64,000 nucleotides of DNA from Phallusia mammillata (lineage: Eukaryota > Chordata > Ascidiacea > Phlebobranchia > Ascidiidae), in NCBI GenBank assembly GCA_003260075.1, contig QLIY01000587.1:1-64000 (forward strand), in the 5' to 3' direction. Each line of letters opens with the position of its first letter. The first letter of the stretch is position 1. Shown one piece after another: positions 47,501 to 58,134 of this stretch. The notes beneath the pieces were generated by a model. It saw only the letters and a list, made by a program, of their open reading frames with translations. It was not told the DNA's origin and searched no databases. The translations under genes and the position numbers were made by a program.

Positions 47501-50174
47501 TCCAAAACTCTGCTTGGAACAGAACGAAAACACTTTGAGAAAAGCTTTTTAGGGATGTTTAATCAACGTGGTGTGTTTAACACAAACAAAACAAACTTTC
47601 ACATTGATATAATTGAACTTTCATAAAGTTGTTGTTACCTCCGTATTCGAGGTCAGTCAGTGGCCACATAATGGAAAAAGAAACTTGCTTTGGTTGGTAA
47701 AAGAACGGGACAACCGCCACAGTGGGTTCATCTGAGTGATGAATCCGAGAACCGAATTCATCGAGAACATACCACAAGGATTGGTGCTCATTGTTCACCT
47801 AAACAGCGGAACAAGGTACAAAGTGATTCTGATTTATTGAAATTAAATGCACTTTTGTTTGCGATTAAATGAAATATGGAATTAGGCAGCAATTGTCTTT
47901 ATTAATGATAAACTACCCTTTAGGATTTTAATTTAGAGCAAAAATTTCTGACCACTGTTTTACAACAATCATAAAATTTTCGATTAGGAACATACAAAAT
48001 TATACGATGATAAAAGATTAAGTTTTACACAGCTTTGCATTTTCAGCAGAAAAACTTGTATGTAAAAATGTGTCAATTGTCACAAACAAAATGTATTTTT
48101 TTAGGTAAAATTAAACAATTTCTGCAAAAATCAGTTATGAAAAAAAAGTTTTTTTGACAAGACTTGAAAAAAAATGGTCAAAGCCTTGTTTATGAATAAC
48201 AACCCCCCCCCCCACAAGGATTGCTGTTCATTGTTCACCTGAACAGCGGAACAAAATTCAAGTGATTCTGATTATTTGAAACTAAAAAGTGTGTTTTTCT
48301 GTGATAAAAAAATATGGAATTGGGCAGCAATTTTCTTAAATGATGATTAACTACACTTTGAAATTTTGAGAGGCAAAAATTTGTATCCACTGTTTTTATG
48401 AATAACTACACATTACATTGCCAAAAAATGGTTGTATATTCAAAAACAAACATCTTCAAAAAGGTGTGTGTAATAAAAAACTGTTTAGTTGAATCAGGTT
48501 ATCACAAAACAAAATGTGTTTTTAGGCAAAATTCAAATGATTTCTATAAAAATCAGGAGCAAAGAAAATGTACGACAACAAGACTTGTCCACAAATGAAA
48601 ATACCTTACATTTTGTGAAACAGAGTAGGTTTGATTATATTTCCACAGATCTTTCACAATGTTGTTCACAATATCATCATCTGGGTTGAAGCATTCACCG
48701 TGCACAGAATATCCCATCAATTCAGCAAGGCGCTGTATCAAGCCTAAAAAGTAAGAAACTTGTTTTCAATCAATCATTAATTGCCACAATTAAAGCTAGA
48801 CCAAACTTTTAAAGCTTGTGAAACACTTACAAACGTTTTTTGGAGTAAAGGGTGTGCATGCCTTACATTTAAAAACATAAAATATAACAGAGTATTGCTC
48901 ATCCAGCAGAAATATTATAAACAATCGACGTTTTGATGTCTGATACAAGACGCCTTCATCAGGATAATGGCATATCTTCAAGACAAATTTCTGATCAGGC
49001 GACAAGTTGCAACCAACCAGACACATAAAACAGCGATAACAAGATCAGGCGGCTGCAAACTCGCACCAACTGAATCCCCCCCCCCCTTTTGATGTCTGAT
49101 ACAAGACGCCTTCATCAGGATAATGGCATATCTTTAAGACAAATTTCTGATCAGACGACAAGTTGCAACCAACCAGACACATAAAACAGCGATAACAAGA
49201 TCGTGCGGCTGCAAACTCGCACCAACTGAATGATAAAACAAGCTCAGTGGCGTAAAAGCTTTCAAAAACATAAAAGTCGTTCAAAGCAATCATAACAGCA
49301 AATAAGGTATTCATGTACATCTTTTTTTAGTCCTAAAAGACAAGATATGAAACTATTATTGCTTTTTAGGGGACAAAACACAGCTGCAAGTTTTTCAAAT
49401 TTTGTGCAAGAATAACTGGCATTTTACCTGGAGTTTCACACAGTTGTTTTCTGACATTGTTCTGTGAGTAAGTCCATGCATGGTCTATGAGGAAAACCAT
49501 GTTTGGGTCCGAGACGCTGACTCCATCTTCCGTAGACGTGACAGCCTTCAAACCTTTTTCCTCATCATGAGTTAGAAAGAAAACATCACCCGCATCAAAA
49601 ATCTAAACAAAGGGAGTCAGGTTAAAGAACAATTATATATTCAATTTGTCAAGCTTTTTCCAGTTTATGAAATGAATCAATCAACTAAAAAAAATCACAA
49701 GGTTGTGGGTTTGGTTTTCTAGAATCTTGTTTCTTAGAGCGACATTACTTAACCCCAAGATACAAACTTTGTCAAAAGCATTAAGATCCCGCTGGCTTAA
49801 TGGTGGAGTAAATATTTGTAAGCATACACATACCAGGTGTTGCGTGCCACCAATACAAATGACCTCAACAAACAACGTAAAAAACATTGTTTTTACACTC
49901 TAGCAATATGGCGAAGAAATTTTTAAATGCTTGCCAATCGCCAGTTGCTTACTCATTGTATTTCATTTTCATGCAATAACCACATATACGCAACTGCAAA
50001 TAATTATATGAAGATGTTTTTAAATAATTTTTTTCTGTCACAGTTACACACCTCATTTTCGAGCTTATGATGTAGAGCTCGTAAAAAATGGGGACTTAGC
50101 CCACTTGCTGCCAGAGTTTCCTTGTAAATCTCACAGAACTCCTCGAATGACAACAATTCTCCTTCCACGGCCAT
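31342..50174 (-). CDS. TTLL12: Tubulin--tyrosine ligase-like protein 12, 12 exons
   Basis: Complete model in minus order: 50174-50052, 49602-49428, 48743-48610, 47798-47639, 47218-47085, 45939-45752, 45369-45254, 44862-44663, 43941-43787, 43004-42851, 42287-42146, 31496-31342 (TAA). All phases agree, giving 611 aa against about 644 in human. Diagnostic TTLL12 stretches are FLIDHAWTYSQNNVRKQL (exon 2), DEFGSRIHHSDEPTVAVVPF (exon 4), TFNLLYELPQFVSHFQQR and WNLARG (exon 8), DDYEKHFTVMNY (exon 10), YGLGDYPNSRAIF (exon 11) and MQPVLFECN (exon 12). The start MAVEGELLSFEEF is chosen because it aligns with the family N-terminus; an upstream in-frame ATG (50219) adds residues of unlikely origin. The family has an N-terminal SET-like region and a C-terminal TTL/ATP-grasp-like domain. 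TTLL12 is tied to tubulin and histone modification, but ligase activity is doubtful. Several exons have extra allelic fragments beside C tracts. Confidence 0.93.
34768..34969. mobile_element. hAT MITE with perfect 8-bp target duplication ATCTAAAC
   Basis: Begins cagtggtccgc and ends ggttgccgatcccta. Flanked by ATCTAAAC at 34760-34767 and 34970-34977. A different family from the 185-bp one. No ORF. Confidence 0.8.
39114..39461 (+). CDS. Orphan ORF, 115 aa, in TTLL12 intron
   Basis: ATG to TGA without interruption: MPVWKTYADVDLYRDVLL to FAEFLRMY. Mixed charge, predicted largely helical, no signal peptide or TM helix, about six Cys. Not recognised. An antisense ORF of 151 codons overlaps it fully, which weakens the coding case. 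It could be one exon of an unseen gene or a decayed element. Confidence 0.25.
   Translation: MPVWKTYADVDLYRDVLLNWTRSAIVCVDKYMKVEIILQNIATLLEKVWNGLPMRIRPCISSNKDFKTESGTRCGVKTRLQLIVKCLSKQDLVKIRKENLRCLNKKMFAEFLRMY
39940..40362 (+). CDS. Small single-pass membrane protein nested in TTLL12 intron (interrupted by a 58-nt C tract)
   Basis: ATG at 39940 in good context (gacaATGG). About 62 residues precede the tract: hydrophilic MAETHHNNEDCSGTVF, a TM helix (TIIVGGGIILFILWW), then a basic segment NRKKEK. After C58 (40128-40185) the frame reads FCLNGDIKWKSVFVG to NYVLTKIN and TGA 40360-40362, with strong C/G preference at third positions, which supports coding. The tract adds 19-20 prolines and is probably a gap, so the junction and possibly an intron are unknown. 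The other frame after the tract is also open for 53 codons. Topology is probably extracellular N-terminus, cytoplasmic C-terminus. Not recognised; orientation is opposite to the host gene. Confidence 0.55.
41354..41452 (-). pseudogene. TTLL12: Truncated copy of TTLL12 exon 11
   Basis: Encodes RRIHTAITQLFRTACSRPPP to NSRAIF and ends at the 78-nt C tract (41276-41353). It is part of an approximately 580-nt duplicate: 41354-41935 matches about 42188-42770 at roughly 94-95% by eye, including non-coding intron sequence. Confidence 0.8.
43137..43182 (-). pseudogene. TTLL12: Truncated copy of TTLL12 exon 10 start
   Basis: Repeats the first 46 nt of exon 10 (KQFSLEHFDDYEKHF region) and 120 nt of the upstream intron. 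It is cut at C13 (43124-43136). The intact exon is at 42851-43004. Confidence 0.8.
43562..43741. mobile_element. Copy of the 185-bp hAT MITE
   Basis: Same interior and ends (ccgtggtgggattcaa ... gaatctcaccactg). Target duplication not clear. Lies in the TTLL12 intron between exons 9 and 10, just past the exon 9 donor. Confidence 0.8.
44075..44230 (-). pseudogene. TTLL12: Vestigial or alternative copy of TTLL12 exon 9 start (two allelic versions)
   Basis: On the minus strand, cttatcag|attgtgttcaaatac encodes IVFKYIKKPFRTF, resembling the start of exon 9 (IVCKYVEEPVLLR); 21 of the first 27 nt match. It lies between exons 8 and 9 and appears twice (about 44085-44121 and 44167-44212) around C10 (44157-44166). 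No donor completes a full exon, so a degenerate exon duplicate is likeliest. Confidence 0.5.
46291..46424 (-). other. TTLL12: Second copy of TTLL12 exon 5 (alternative allele or duplicate)
   Basis: 134 nt with the same phases as 47085-47218. It encodes DELTRDYALYEKDPV... with LTHLPSEPALISDKNYE where the other copy has LTDLPSEPALISDKKYE. Roughly ten nucleotide differences. Using both copies plus the partial exon 4 would repeat the same protein segment, so only one belongs to the transcript. Confidence 0.8.
46755..46877 (-). pseudogene. TTLL12: 3' part of a second TTLL12 exon 4, cut at a C tract
   Basis: Encodes DEFGSRIHHSDEPTVAVVPF onward to LTDLEYGG with a normal donor (ag|gtaa at 46754). 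It lacks the first 12 codons because C11 (46878-46888) starts there. The matching 5' piece sits at 48214-48238. Together they make a second, allelic exon 4 split around 46889-48202. Confidence 0.8.
46985..47065. mobile_element. hAT MITE end fragment
   Basis: Gggccatggcccacagtttg followed by ggaaccactg is a typical hAT inverted end. The other end was not found, possibly lost at the C tract at 46878. Confidence 0.45.
48214..48238 (-). pseudogene. TTLL12: 5' part of a second TTLL12 exon 4
   Basis: After a good acceptor (gttcag|gtgaac) it encodes VNNEQQSLW (complete exon: VNNEHQSLW), then stops at C11 (48203-48213). About 10 nt separate its end from the start of the 46755-46877 fragment in the intact exon, the same size as the tract. 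Confidence 0.75.
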
Positions 50175-50988
50175 TGTTCCTTCCACGAAATAAACTGAAA
50201 TTTGATCGAAAAAAAGCAACAGACATGGTGAAAAATAAACAAAAAATTTGAACTGCTAATTAAGAGCTATTACGGTTGACATGCACAACAGTGCAAATCT
50301 AAAACATACTTTATTGCTTCAAAAATCTAAAATTGCTTAGTTTTGGCCTTCGAAAGTAGAAACTAACGAACACATTATAAAAAAAATCAACAACTTTCGG
50401 TGAACTCCCGAAAATTTTTCGTGATTCTTTTCACACGTGAGTTTTGGTCATGGTTCATTAATTCGCCGCATTAATGATTTTTATGTTGAAATTAAAAAAA
50501 AACAATCATTTTTCTACATACCGTACACCACAACCTGGAATCACAATAAAGTTAGAAGTTAAATAAATAAACATATATATTTATGTACACACACTAAATT
50601 TAGCAAGTTAAATTTAGGCAAAAAATCTTTTCGAATGTAAAAGAAAACATTTAGGCCTAACCGCAAATTTTTGAAAAGCAGAAAATCAAAATACGTTTTT
50701 CCATCGTATCTCGTATGTCATGTTTTTTATCTACTTAATTCTTTTAAATATAAAGAGTGCTTGTTTTAATTTCAGGTAAGGGTCATTCTGGTCTCTTTCC
50801 AAATTTCAATCACTTCGTTCCGCCTATCCGGTTACCGTTCTATCAGATAAAGCATAACGAAGGTGGAACAAATACGTACAAGACAAAAGGAGAGCCGGGG
50901 TGGGTTGTAGGCTTACGTGGGCTAAACGAAAGAAACAATTAACATTGCTGTACTGGATCTTTACTAGAAGTAGTAACTGAAGAAAAAG
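50175..50988. promoter_or_regulatory. Divergent intergenic promoter region TTLL12 / paralogue A
   Basis: 814 nt separate the two outward-facing ATGs. A TATA-like ttaaatataaag occurs near 50744 in the plus direction. Reported as region only; no verified start sites. Confidence 0.4.
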
Positions 50989-53900
50989 ATGATCGGATGT
51001 GTTGGTATTTTGCTGTTTATTTCAATGGCGACTGCAGGTAGGTTAATAAAGTAGTTCGTTCGGTTTATTCTGGTTATTTGGTTTTGTTTGAGTTGTGTGA
51101 CTTAAGGCATGTGGCAAGCTAGAGCCAATGGCTTGTAGCTCCAAAAATTATAGTCATCTTTCCATAATGTTTTATACTTTTATGTCAAAGTAAATGTAAT
51201 TATGTTGTAAAATCGGTTAAAACATTAACTTATATCCTATTGAGAAAGCAATGAATTGTGTCTGTGTTACATAAATAGTTCGTGAGACTCTAAACTATGA
51301 TACCAGGCCATAAGCTGGCGACCATTGCTTTGTAGTTTAATAGTATGTACAGCTTCACTGCAAAAAGTACAGGTGAAGCGCAATCCGTCATAATACAGTT
51401 TCAAACAAACATAAAAACAAAAACAATGTGTTTCTACCTATTAACCATTCTTATAGTAGCTTTGCAACAAACATTTTCTAAAATATAGAGTTATATTAGG
51501 TAGGTAGATGTTTGAAATGTTTTAAAATTTCATCTTTGCAGAGAAAATTCCTGCTGTGTATTGGAGCATGGAAAAGTTTGACAGCAGCACTGGTTCGTTG
51601 CTTCCCGATATTGGTGACCCAAAAATTTACTCGGGCAGATTGGTCGGCCTCTTCAGCGTTTGTAAGTTGAACAATTTAACATAATACAACTTATGAGAAA
51701 CATATCGGTCCATAAGCGTCGTTAAAGGTGGTACGATTCTGCCGACCGGTTCTATAGAACAATCTCACGAAATTTTATGAGATCAGCGAACCGGTTAGCA
51801 TTACTGGTTACTGTCAATAGACTTTTTGTAACAGAACCGGCTTAAAAATATGACTTTTGTGAGAGAACAGGCTGACAAAAAATGTATACCCCACCACTGG
51901 TCGTCATGCTTTATTATTTAACGATTACCAATTGGCTCTCATACCACCAGTAGTTCCATGATGCGGATACGTTACTAAACACAACCTTGTGTAGTGTTGC
52001 AATTAAATATTGACAAAACAGAGTCATTTAAAAATTAATTCTAATGACTTAGTGTAAGATTTTGGCAGAATACCTGAAAAAGTTGTAAAACTTACGTTAA
52101 ATTTAGAAATTGCATGACAATTTAAAAACCTAACTGCTAACAACTTTGGTTCACCTAATGGTTTGATTTTCAATTATTTTTTACTCCACTCTATTGTTTT
52201 CCCACAAAGCAAAACAACTAACCAATTTCCAGCGCTAAAAGTTTCGTTATTACACGAATATCAAGTCACGCATGATTCACTTTTTAGCCAGCGTGCCCGG
52301 TTTCCATGGTTACGCACTCCGCATCGATTCGGCGGAAGTGACGATCGGGTATCTACCGCCACCTGCTGGTAATTGCTTCACTGATCCCATGAGATGTGAG
52401 GGTGAGTTACCGAGTGAAGTGGTTTGAAAAAATCGGTCCGCGAAATACTTATAACCTTTACGAATTCGCTGTAAAGCATTGGTTCTTTAACCCAGGAAAC
52501 CCCCACTAGGGTAACCCTCATATATACAGACATAAAAAAAACTGATCGGGATTCGTCCCCTGGAGAGTCCTGGGTTCGAACCCCGTGAAAAAAAAAAGAG
52601 TTAGTATCTAAGTCTTAAGGTTTAACCGAGTAAAGTGGTTTGCGGCTCCGCGAAAATAGTTACAACTTTTACAAATCCGCTTTAGAGCAATGGTCATGCT
52701 CGATTCCCACTATGATAACACTGTAACTTTCACAAATTTCCCTCTTATATTGTACATATTAATGTTATGACAGTAACAGTTTGATATCTCTAAGGGTTAG
52801 TATCCGTGTTTCATTTGGGCACTGGTTATTTATACCCTACATTTAAAAACTACATTTTCAAGTAGGGGAGGGGATTTGCTCTAATATTGGGCAAAGGGGT
52901 ACATGAAATAACAAGGGTTGAAAACAACTGCATTACAGTTGCAAGTACTGAATAAATTCATAAACAAATATCATAAAATTCAAGCATAGCACTGGCACAG
53001 AATTGTAAACACAGTGGGGAGTTTGGGTCCGGGTTTAAGTGTCAACAAAATGTGCTTGAATTCGGGCCTGACTTTATACTCGATCCCATTTTGGGCGTAA
53101 TTCCTCTTTGTTAAATTTTTCTGGGCATATTTCGGGTTAAGTTTTAAAACAATTTCGGGTTTGTACCAAGTTCTTGGACGGCTTCTTAATTGTATCTTAT
53201 TTGTTTTCAATACATGTTTAAAAACTCTTACTTTTCATGCAGACACCGGTTTAAGCCTTGGAATGTGGCTGAAAATCGAATACACGGGATCGGATGAGAT
53301 CAACTGTATATTTACGTCGTCCCGCGGATGCTCGCTTTCCGATCCCGGGGTTTCCCTCTATCAAAACGCAGGATCAAAAGACGAAATTCATTCTGTTGTG
53401 AGGCTCACAAACGGTAAGCCACACATGGTTTAGAGCAGTTGTTCTCAACCTTTATGAATGTCCGGGTCAAATGGTAGTTTTTTATGTCTGTAAGGAACCG
53501 AAAAAAACGAGACCTTAAAAAATCACTAAAGATTTTTACCTGAAAGCTAACATAGCAATGTTTGGTGGTTTTCTGAGGTCTGGTGCGAGCCGCAAAATAT
53601 GTAGTTGGGAGCCGCGGTTGAGGATCACTGGTTTGGAGTCTGACAAACCTGTGCGCTCCAACCCTATTTATTTCATTTAGTTTAAAATTTGGCCAGGAAG
53701 TTGGATTAACTAACGACAAATTGCGACACAAATACGATCTAATGTGAAGTCAGATCCGAATCAAATCTTATTTATTCCAACTTAAACCCCAGCCAGGACA
53801 AATTTCGGAGTTAATAGCTGGGTATATGGGTGCAAGCATCATACAAAAATAATGCACAGTTTGTTGGCAAATTCACTTCAGCATATCAAACAGTCCAAAA

Positions 53901-56497
53901 CTTTGAAACGAAAATTTAGACGTCAGTGGCAAATTGCACATTATAACGGCATCATCAAAGTCGGTATATAATAAAGTTGTACTTTTTTGTTTAGGAACAC
54001 TTTACACCGCTACATGTTACGTTGAGCGAAGACGCTGGGTTTATTTGACCTTGACCTGGAATCTTACTGACGGAATCAAGGTGACCGGCAGTTGTGTGGT
54101 TTGATTTATTGCACGTTCGGTGTAGGACAGTATTTATCGTGATTTTTACTTTAAGTTGTTACGTTATGTAGGAGGGTGGGAAATAAAACTATAGCGGGTG
54201 GCAATCATGCTTGATAAGTTGGGAATGCAAGAAACTGGGAAATCACCCTTACCTTATGTTACTAGGTCATAACTGAGTTCATGAATTAACCTGTGCAACA
54301 GGTTGGTGACCAACTAATTCGTCTTCACTTATCAAATATAAAAAATATACTCAAAAAGAGTGGCAGACGGTTAGTTACCCATGAATTATTATCCTTGTCA
54401 TGTTTTTTACACAATTAATTTATTTGTTACAACAACTTTTTCTAGCTCTACTCGAACTGCACGGGAGCCAAATACACCGCTTTACCAGCAGTCTACCACA
54501 ACAACGGTCAACTCGGGGAAAACATAAAGATCAACATCGGTGGTACCGCTAACGGCCACGTAATTACGTTGGACGATTTGGCGCTTTGGTTTAAACAACT
54601 TTTGCCACAAGATGTCGCCAAGTGCTGTAACAAATCTACTTTTGATGCACCTTCAACGACAACAGAAATAGCTACACAAAGAACTACAACAACAACAGCA
54701 GCTACACAAAGAACTACAATAGCACCAACTACAACAAAATTGACGACAACTGCATCTACAACCGAGCTCATAATTTCAGCTGCAACAACTGCAACAAATC
54801 CTAATGTTCTTACGACAGAAAAAACAACAGTCACACAAAACACAAAAACAACAACAATTTTACAACCAACTTCGATTTCCGTTTCAGCTTCAACTTTGGT
54901 TGTAACCGATTCAACGTCAGGTAAGGTTTTCAAATCAAGAACAACAGGTTTTTACGGGTAAATCTAGAATTCTAAAATATACAAGATCGCTTGGATCACT
55001 TGGATCGCTTGGTGCATTATTATCACCGCTTGGTGCACCGTTATAATACTTGGTGCACCTTTATATCACTTGGAAACGGTAGACCTAGCATTATACAAGG
55101 GCACGAAGCAACATAAAGATGCACCGAGCGATATTAAGGTACATCAAGCGATCCTGTATTTTAGATGTATCTGGTTTTGACGTCTGTATGCTTAAAGCTG
55201 ATTTAATGACGAGCTTCGTTCTGCAATAACCCCCCCCCCCACCGAGCGATATTAAGGTACATCAAGCGATCCTGTATTTTAGATGTACCTGGTTTTGACG
55301 TCTGTATGCTTAAAGCTGATTTAATGACGAGCTTCGCTCTGCAATATTATATAACAGAGTAGTCCAAGACTAAGAGATTTAAGAGCCACATTAGGGTTTG
55401 GTAAATCTCAGTGGGCCACAAAGGTTCTGCTCAAATCTTGTAAAACATTTACCAACACTACCACTGAAGAGACTAAATAGGAGAAATAAAATGAGCGCCA
55501 AACTAACAACTGTTAACTTAGATAACTATATTTAACGTCAAATTGAACCATTTCTTGAAAGAATCATATCGAGCGTTTAACTAATAACTACTGTTATGGA
55601 TCTTCTAATACCAGTTGAAATTGTTCAGGTAAAACAGAACCCACAGAAATTGCGTCAACTGAGGATTTAATGACGTCAACAACAGAAGAAGATGGAAAAA
55701 TGTTTGATGGTAATAAGAAAAATTTTTATGGTATCCACTCTGCAAACAAAACATCTGGTAGAAAACTTGCGTGTGTCTTGGTTAATAAATGTACAATACA
55801 GCATAACATTTAGTTAAAGTTAAAGTTATTCATTGCAAATAACTTCGTCATTATGGGCAAACGATATCGTCAAAACCTTGTTTAAAATTGCCACACATTA
55901 AATCACTTGCTTTTTTTCCAGTCTGCAGAGTATGGCAACTTTGCATCAAAGGCATTAATTGTCCTGTCTTAAACTCTATCGCTTGCTTTGCGCCTGCTGA
56001 AATTGGTCTTGCACGCGAACTTACCGTTCGTGCGCGCGCGAGATCACGTCCGGCATACTGGCTATTTCTGTGACAATTATGCTTTTGTCAACCATTTTTT
56101 AGGCCTGCCCGTATCCATTCGGCTAACGGTACTAAGTAGGTTCCCACATTTACCAAATTCAAATTAGGATAAAGTTAAAGGAATAGTAAGTTGCTCAACA
56201 ATAGTTAATAAACTATTGGTTTCTGTTGAGACAAAATAGCTGTTCAACTTTCCTACCTTTTGTTTATTATTCTTTTTCGTTTGTTTCGTCACAGGACCAC
56301 TTGTTTGGCTTTTGATTGTGCTCGGTGTTGTTCCTGTTGTCGTCATAATATGCATTGTTGTTAAATGCTGCTACAAACGACAACGTCAACGACATGAGTT
56401 ACCGGAAGGTGAACAAAATGTAGACGGTGAATTTGAGGTTCAACTTCTCCAAGTTCATCCTTTCGGCGACACGAAACAATGCAGGGAATACGACTAG
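50989..56497 (+). CDS. LamG-like / Thr-rich stalk / single-pass membrane protein, paralogue A, 8 exons
   Basis: Exons 50989-51037, 51542-51661, 52288-52401, 53243-53413, 53995-54080, 54446-54920, 55629-55709, 56295-56497 (TAG). Junction phases are 1,1,1,1,0,1,1; 432 aa. Signal peptide MIGCVGILLFISMATA. A LamG/concanavalin-like jelly roll spans about residues 18-235: AVYWSMEKF at the start, GLSLGMWLKI and GVSLYQN in exon 4, RRWVYLTLTWN in exon 5, and LDDLALWFKQL at the end of the domain in exon 6. Four or more Cys sit in the domain. A Thr-rich, probably O-glycosylated stalk follows (about 237-365). The TM helix PLVWLLIVLGVVPVVVIICI is followed by KCCYKRQRQRH and a 40-residue tail ending QCREYD. 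A cell-surface binding protein is inferred; the ligand is unknown. A divergent promoter region is shared with TTLL12. Confidence 0.85.
51725..51899. mobile_element. Copy of the 185-bp hAT MITE, opposite orientation
   Basis: Reverse-orientation copy in intron 2 of paralogue A, ending ccccaccactg. The left end is eroded. Flanks gtcgtta / gtcgtca are a possible decayed target duplication. Confidence 0.75.
53436..53630. mobile_element. hAT MITE in intron 4 of paralogue A
   Basis: Ends cagttgttctcaacc / ggttgaggatcactg. Flanking 8-mers are GTTTAGAG (53428) and GTTTGGAG (53631), one mismatch. About 195 bp. Confidence 0.75.
54971..55165. mobile_element. Inverted-repeat element with atcgcttggtgca motifs
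   Basis: Left tctaaaatatacaagatcgc and right gcgatcctgtattttaga are inverted. The interior has multiple cgcttggtgcacc / ggtgcacc units. A partial copy is at about 39736-39820, and the right half is repeated at 55241-55289 beyond C11 (55230-55240). Class unknown. Confidence 0.55.
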
Positions 56498-57083
56498 TTA
56501 ACTTGGCCTTGCTGTAACACACTGTACAGTACGGGAAATTCCCTGACGGTGATGTTTGTGCACTTGAGATTTCTATGCAGAAAAGAAAATATTCAGTTGC
56601 TGTTTCAAAAAACATTTTCTTAGCACTTTGGGGTTTGGGTATGTTTTAATGTTATGTATGCCTGTTACTAGGTAAAACATGTTGCATGGCTTTCAATGCA
56701 TTTTATAAAACGGTTTGAAAGTCATTCGTATAGTCGACTTTTACGACCTTAATCAACTAACACTGTGCTAGCCGTAAACCTAAATTTTGCTTATTGTTTG
56801 CTTATTTAAACAAAGCGCATTTTGAAATATATATATAACTAAAAGCCTTTCAAAGCGCAAATATCGCCAAGTCAAAAAAATTCAAGTCTTTTATAGCGCA
56901 TTATTCTAACAATAGTTTGCCGTACGTTGTGGCTATTTTTTGATCAAGCGACTATGCCTAGTAATCCAATGTCTGCTTTTTATCTTCTTGTATTTTTTGT
57001 TTTGTTAACTGAAATACGTGTTGTTCGTAGCGTAAAGTTATACAGAACAGTGAAAGAGTCTTTATTTAAAAGTTGAAGTCAGA

Positions 57084-57089
57084 AATAAA
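57084..57089 (+). terminator. Candidate poly(A) signal of paralogue A
   Basis: AATAAA about 590 nt after the TAG; no nearer hexamer noticed. Confidence 0.35.
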
Positions 57090-57493
57090 GGATACAACCA
57101 ATATTATACACCAGGGCTTTGTTATTATTTTTTTGTATTAATTTACCATGAAAAATTACGATAAATTCCACTAAAAGTTAAGTGGAGTCGGTGAAAGAAA
57201 AACACTGCGACACAATTGCACTGAAACCATGATCAAGTTAGAAATAACCCGCAGACAGTGTTTGAACGGGCGCAAAAGGGCACATTTGGTACAGATGATT
57301 AAACGTGTTGCAGTTATATCGTGTTATAAAGTGTTATGTGATAACACATTTAAAAAAAACATGTCAGATGCCTTTGAAATCCGTCAGAAGTACGAAAAAG
57401 CTTAAATTACGCCAAAGAAAACAATGGAAGACAATGCAAAAATGCAAATTCATCAATCAAATTTATAAAATGTTTTTTGGGATTTAAAGTCCT

Positions 57494-57499
57494 TTTATT
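57494..57499 (-). terminator. Candidate poly(A) signal of paralogue B
   Basis: AATAAA on the minus strand about 640 nt beyond the TAA. With 57084-57089 on the plus strand it leaves only about 400 nt between the two convergent 3' ends. Confidence 0.3.
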
Positions 57500-58134
57500 T
57501 AAAAATATTCGAAAAATTGTTTGCTAAACAAAAAAGTACAAAAAATACTATATACAAAAACACTGTACAAAAATAAAGTAAAAAAAAACAGCTGCAAAAA
57601 AACAAAGCCACTAAAAGTACGAAGCAGGATTGAAGAGAAACAATAACATTGCCGTTCGCAGTACACAAGTGCAACTAACAGAGTGAAGGATTCGTATGTG
57701 AGCAGAATTAGGCAACGAAGAACTTACTACATTGAAATAACAACTGGCAAAGTATGATGTTTTTGAGTTGTTGTCTTGCTAAATGCGTCGGATAGTAAAC
57801 CAAAGGTTCTTAATTTCGTTCAACTTATATAGGTGCAGCTCAAAAACGAAATTAACATTTACTCTAACTCTTAAGTCTAACAAAATAACTTTCTTTTAAT
57901 CATCGTCAACCTAATATCAAATTTGGCCCTTGGGGTTATACCCACTTGAGAACATCTCATTAAACCATTATATGGGGAAAATTGCAAATATTAACCGCTT
58001 TCAGTTGCACACGAACTGGAATCCAAGAACATCATTAAAAAAACTGATGAAAGTTACAAAAAAGAAACAAACAAACAAATAAACATTCGAATCGTAAGGA
58101 TTTTAGAAGCATTACAAACTGCGGGCCTCAAGTT

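Larger units (their letters stand above)
56498..58134. other. Convergent intergenic gap between the two LamG paralogues
   Basis: 1.64 kb, AT-rich, with poly(A) candidates for both genes and no other feature. Confidence 0.4.

Noticed and set aside
46291..47798. Genuine tandem duplication of TTLL12 exons 4-5
   Set aside because: The partial exon 4 ends exactly at a tract and its missing half lies beyond another tract; allelic placement explains this more simply.
54508..54933. 141-codon ORF antisense to paralogue A stalk
   Set aside because: Shadow of the ACA-rich Thr codons; Val-rich composition follows from the sense strand. The same applies to 58937-59344 opposite paralogue B.
55888..56073. 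Extra exon of paralogue A
   Set aside because: A ttccag acceptor is present, but paralogue B has no counterpart and the phase pattern is complete without it.
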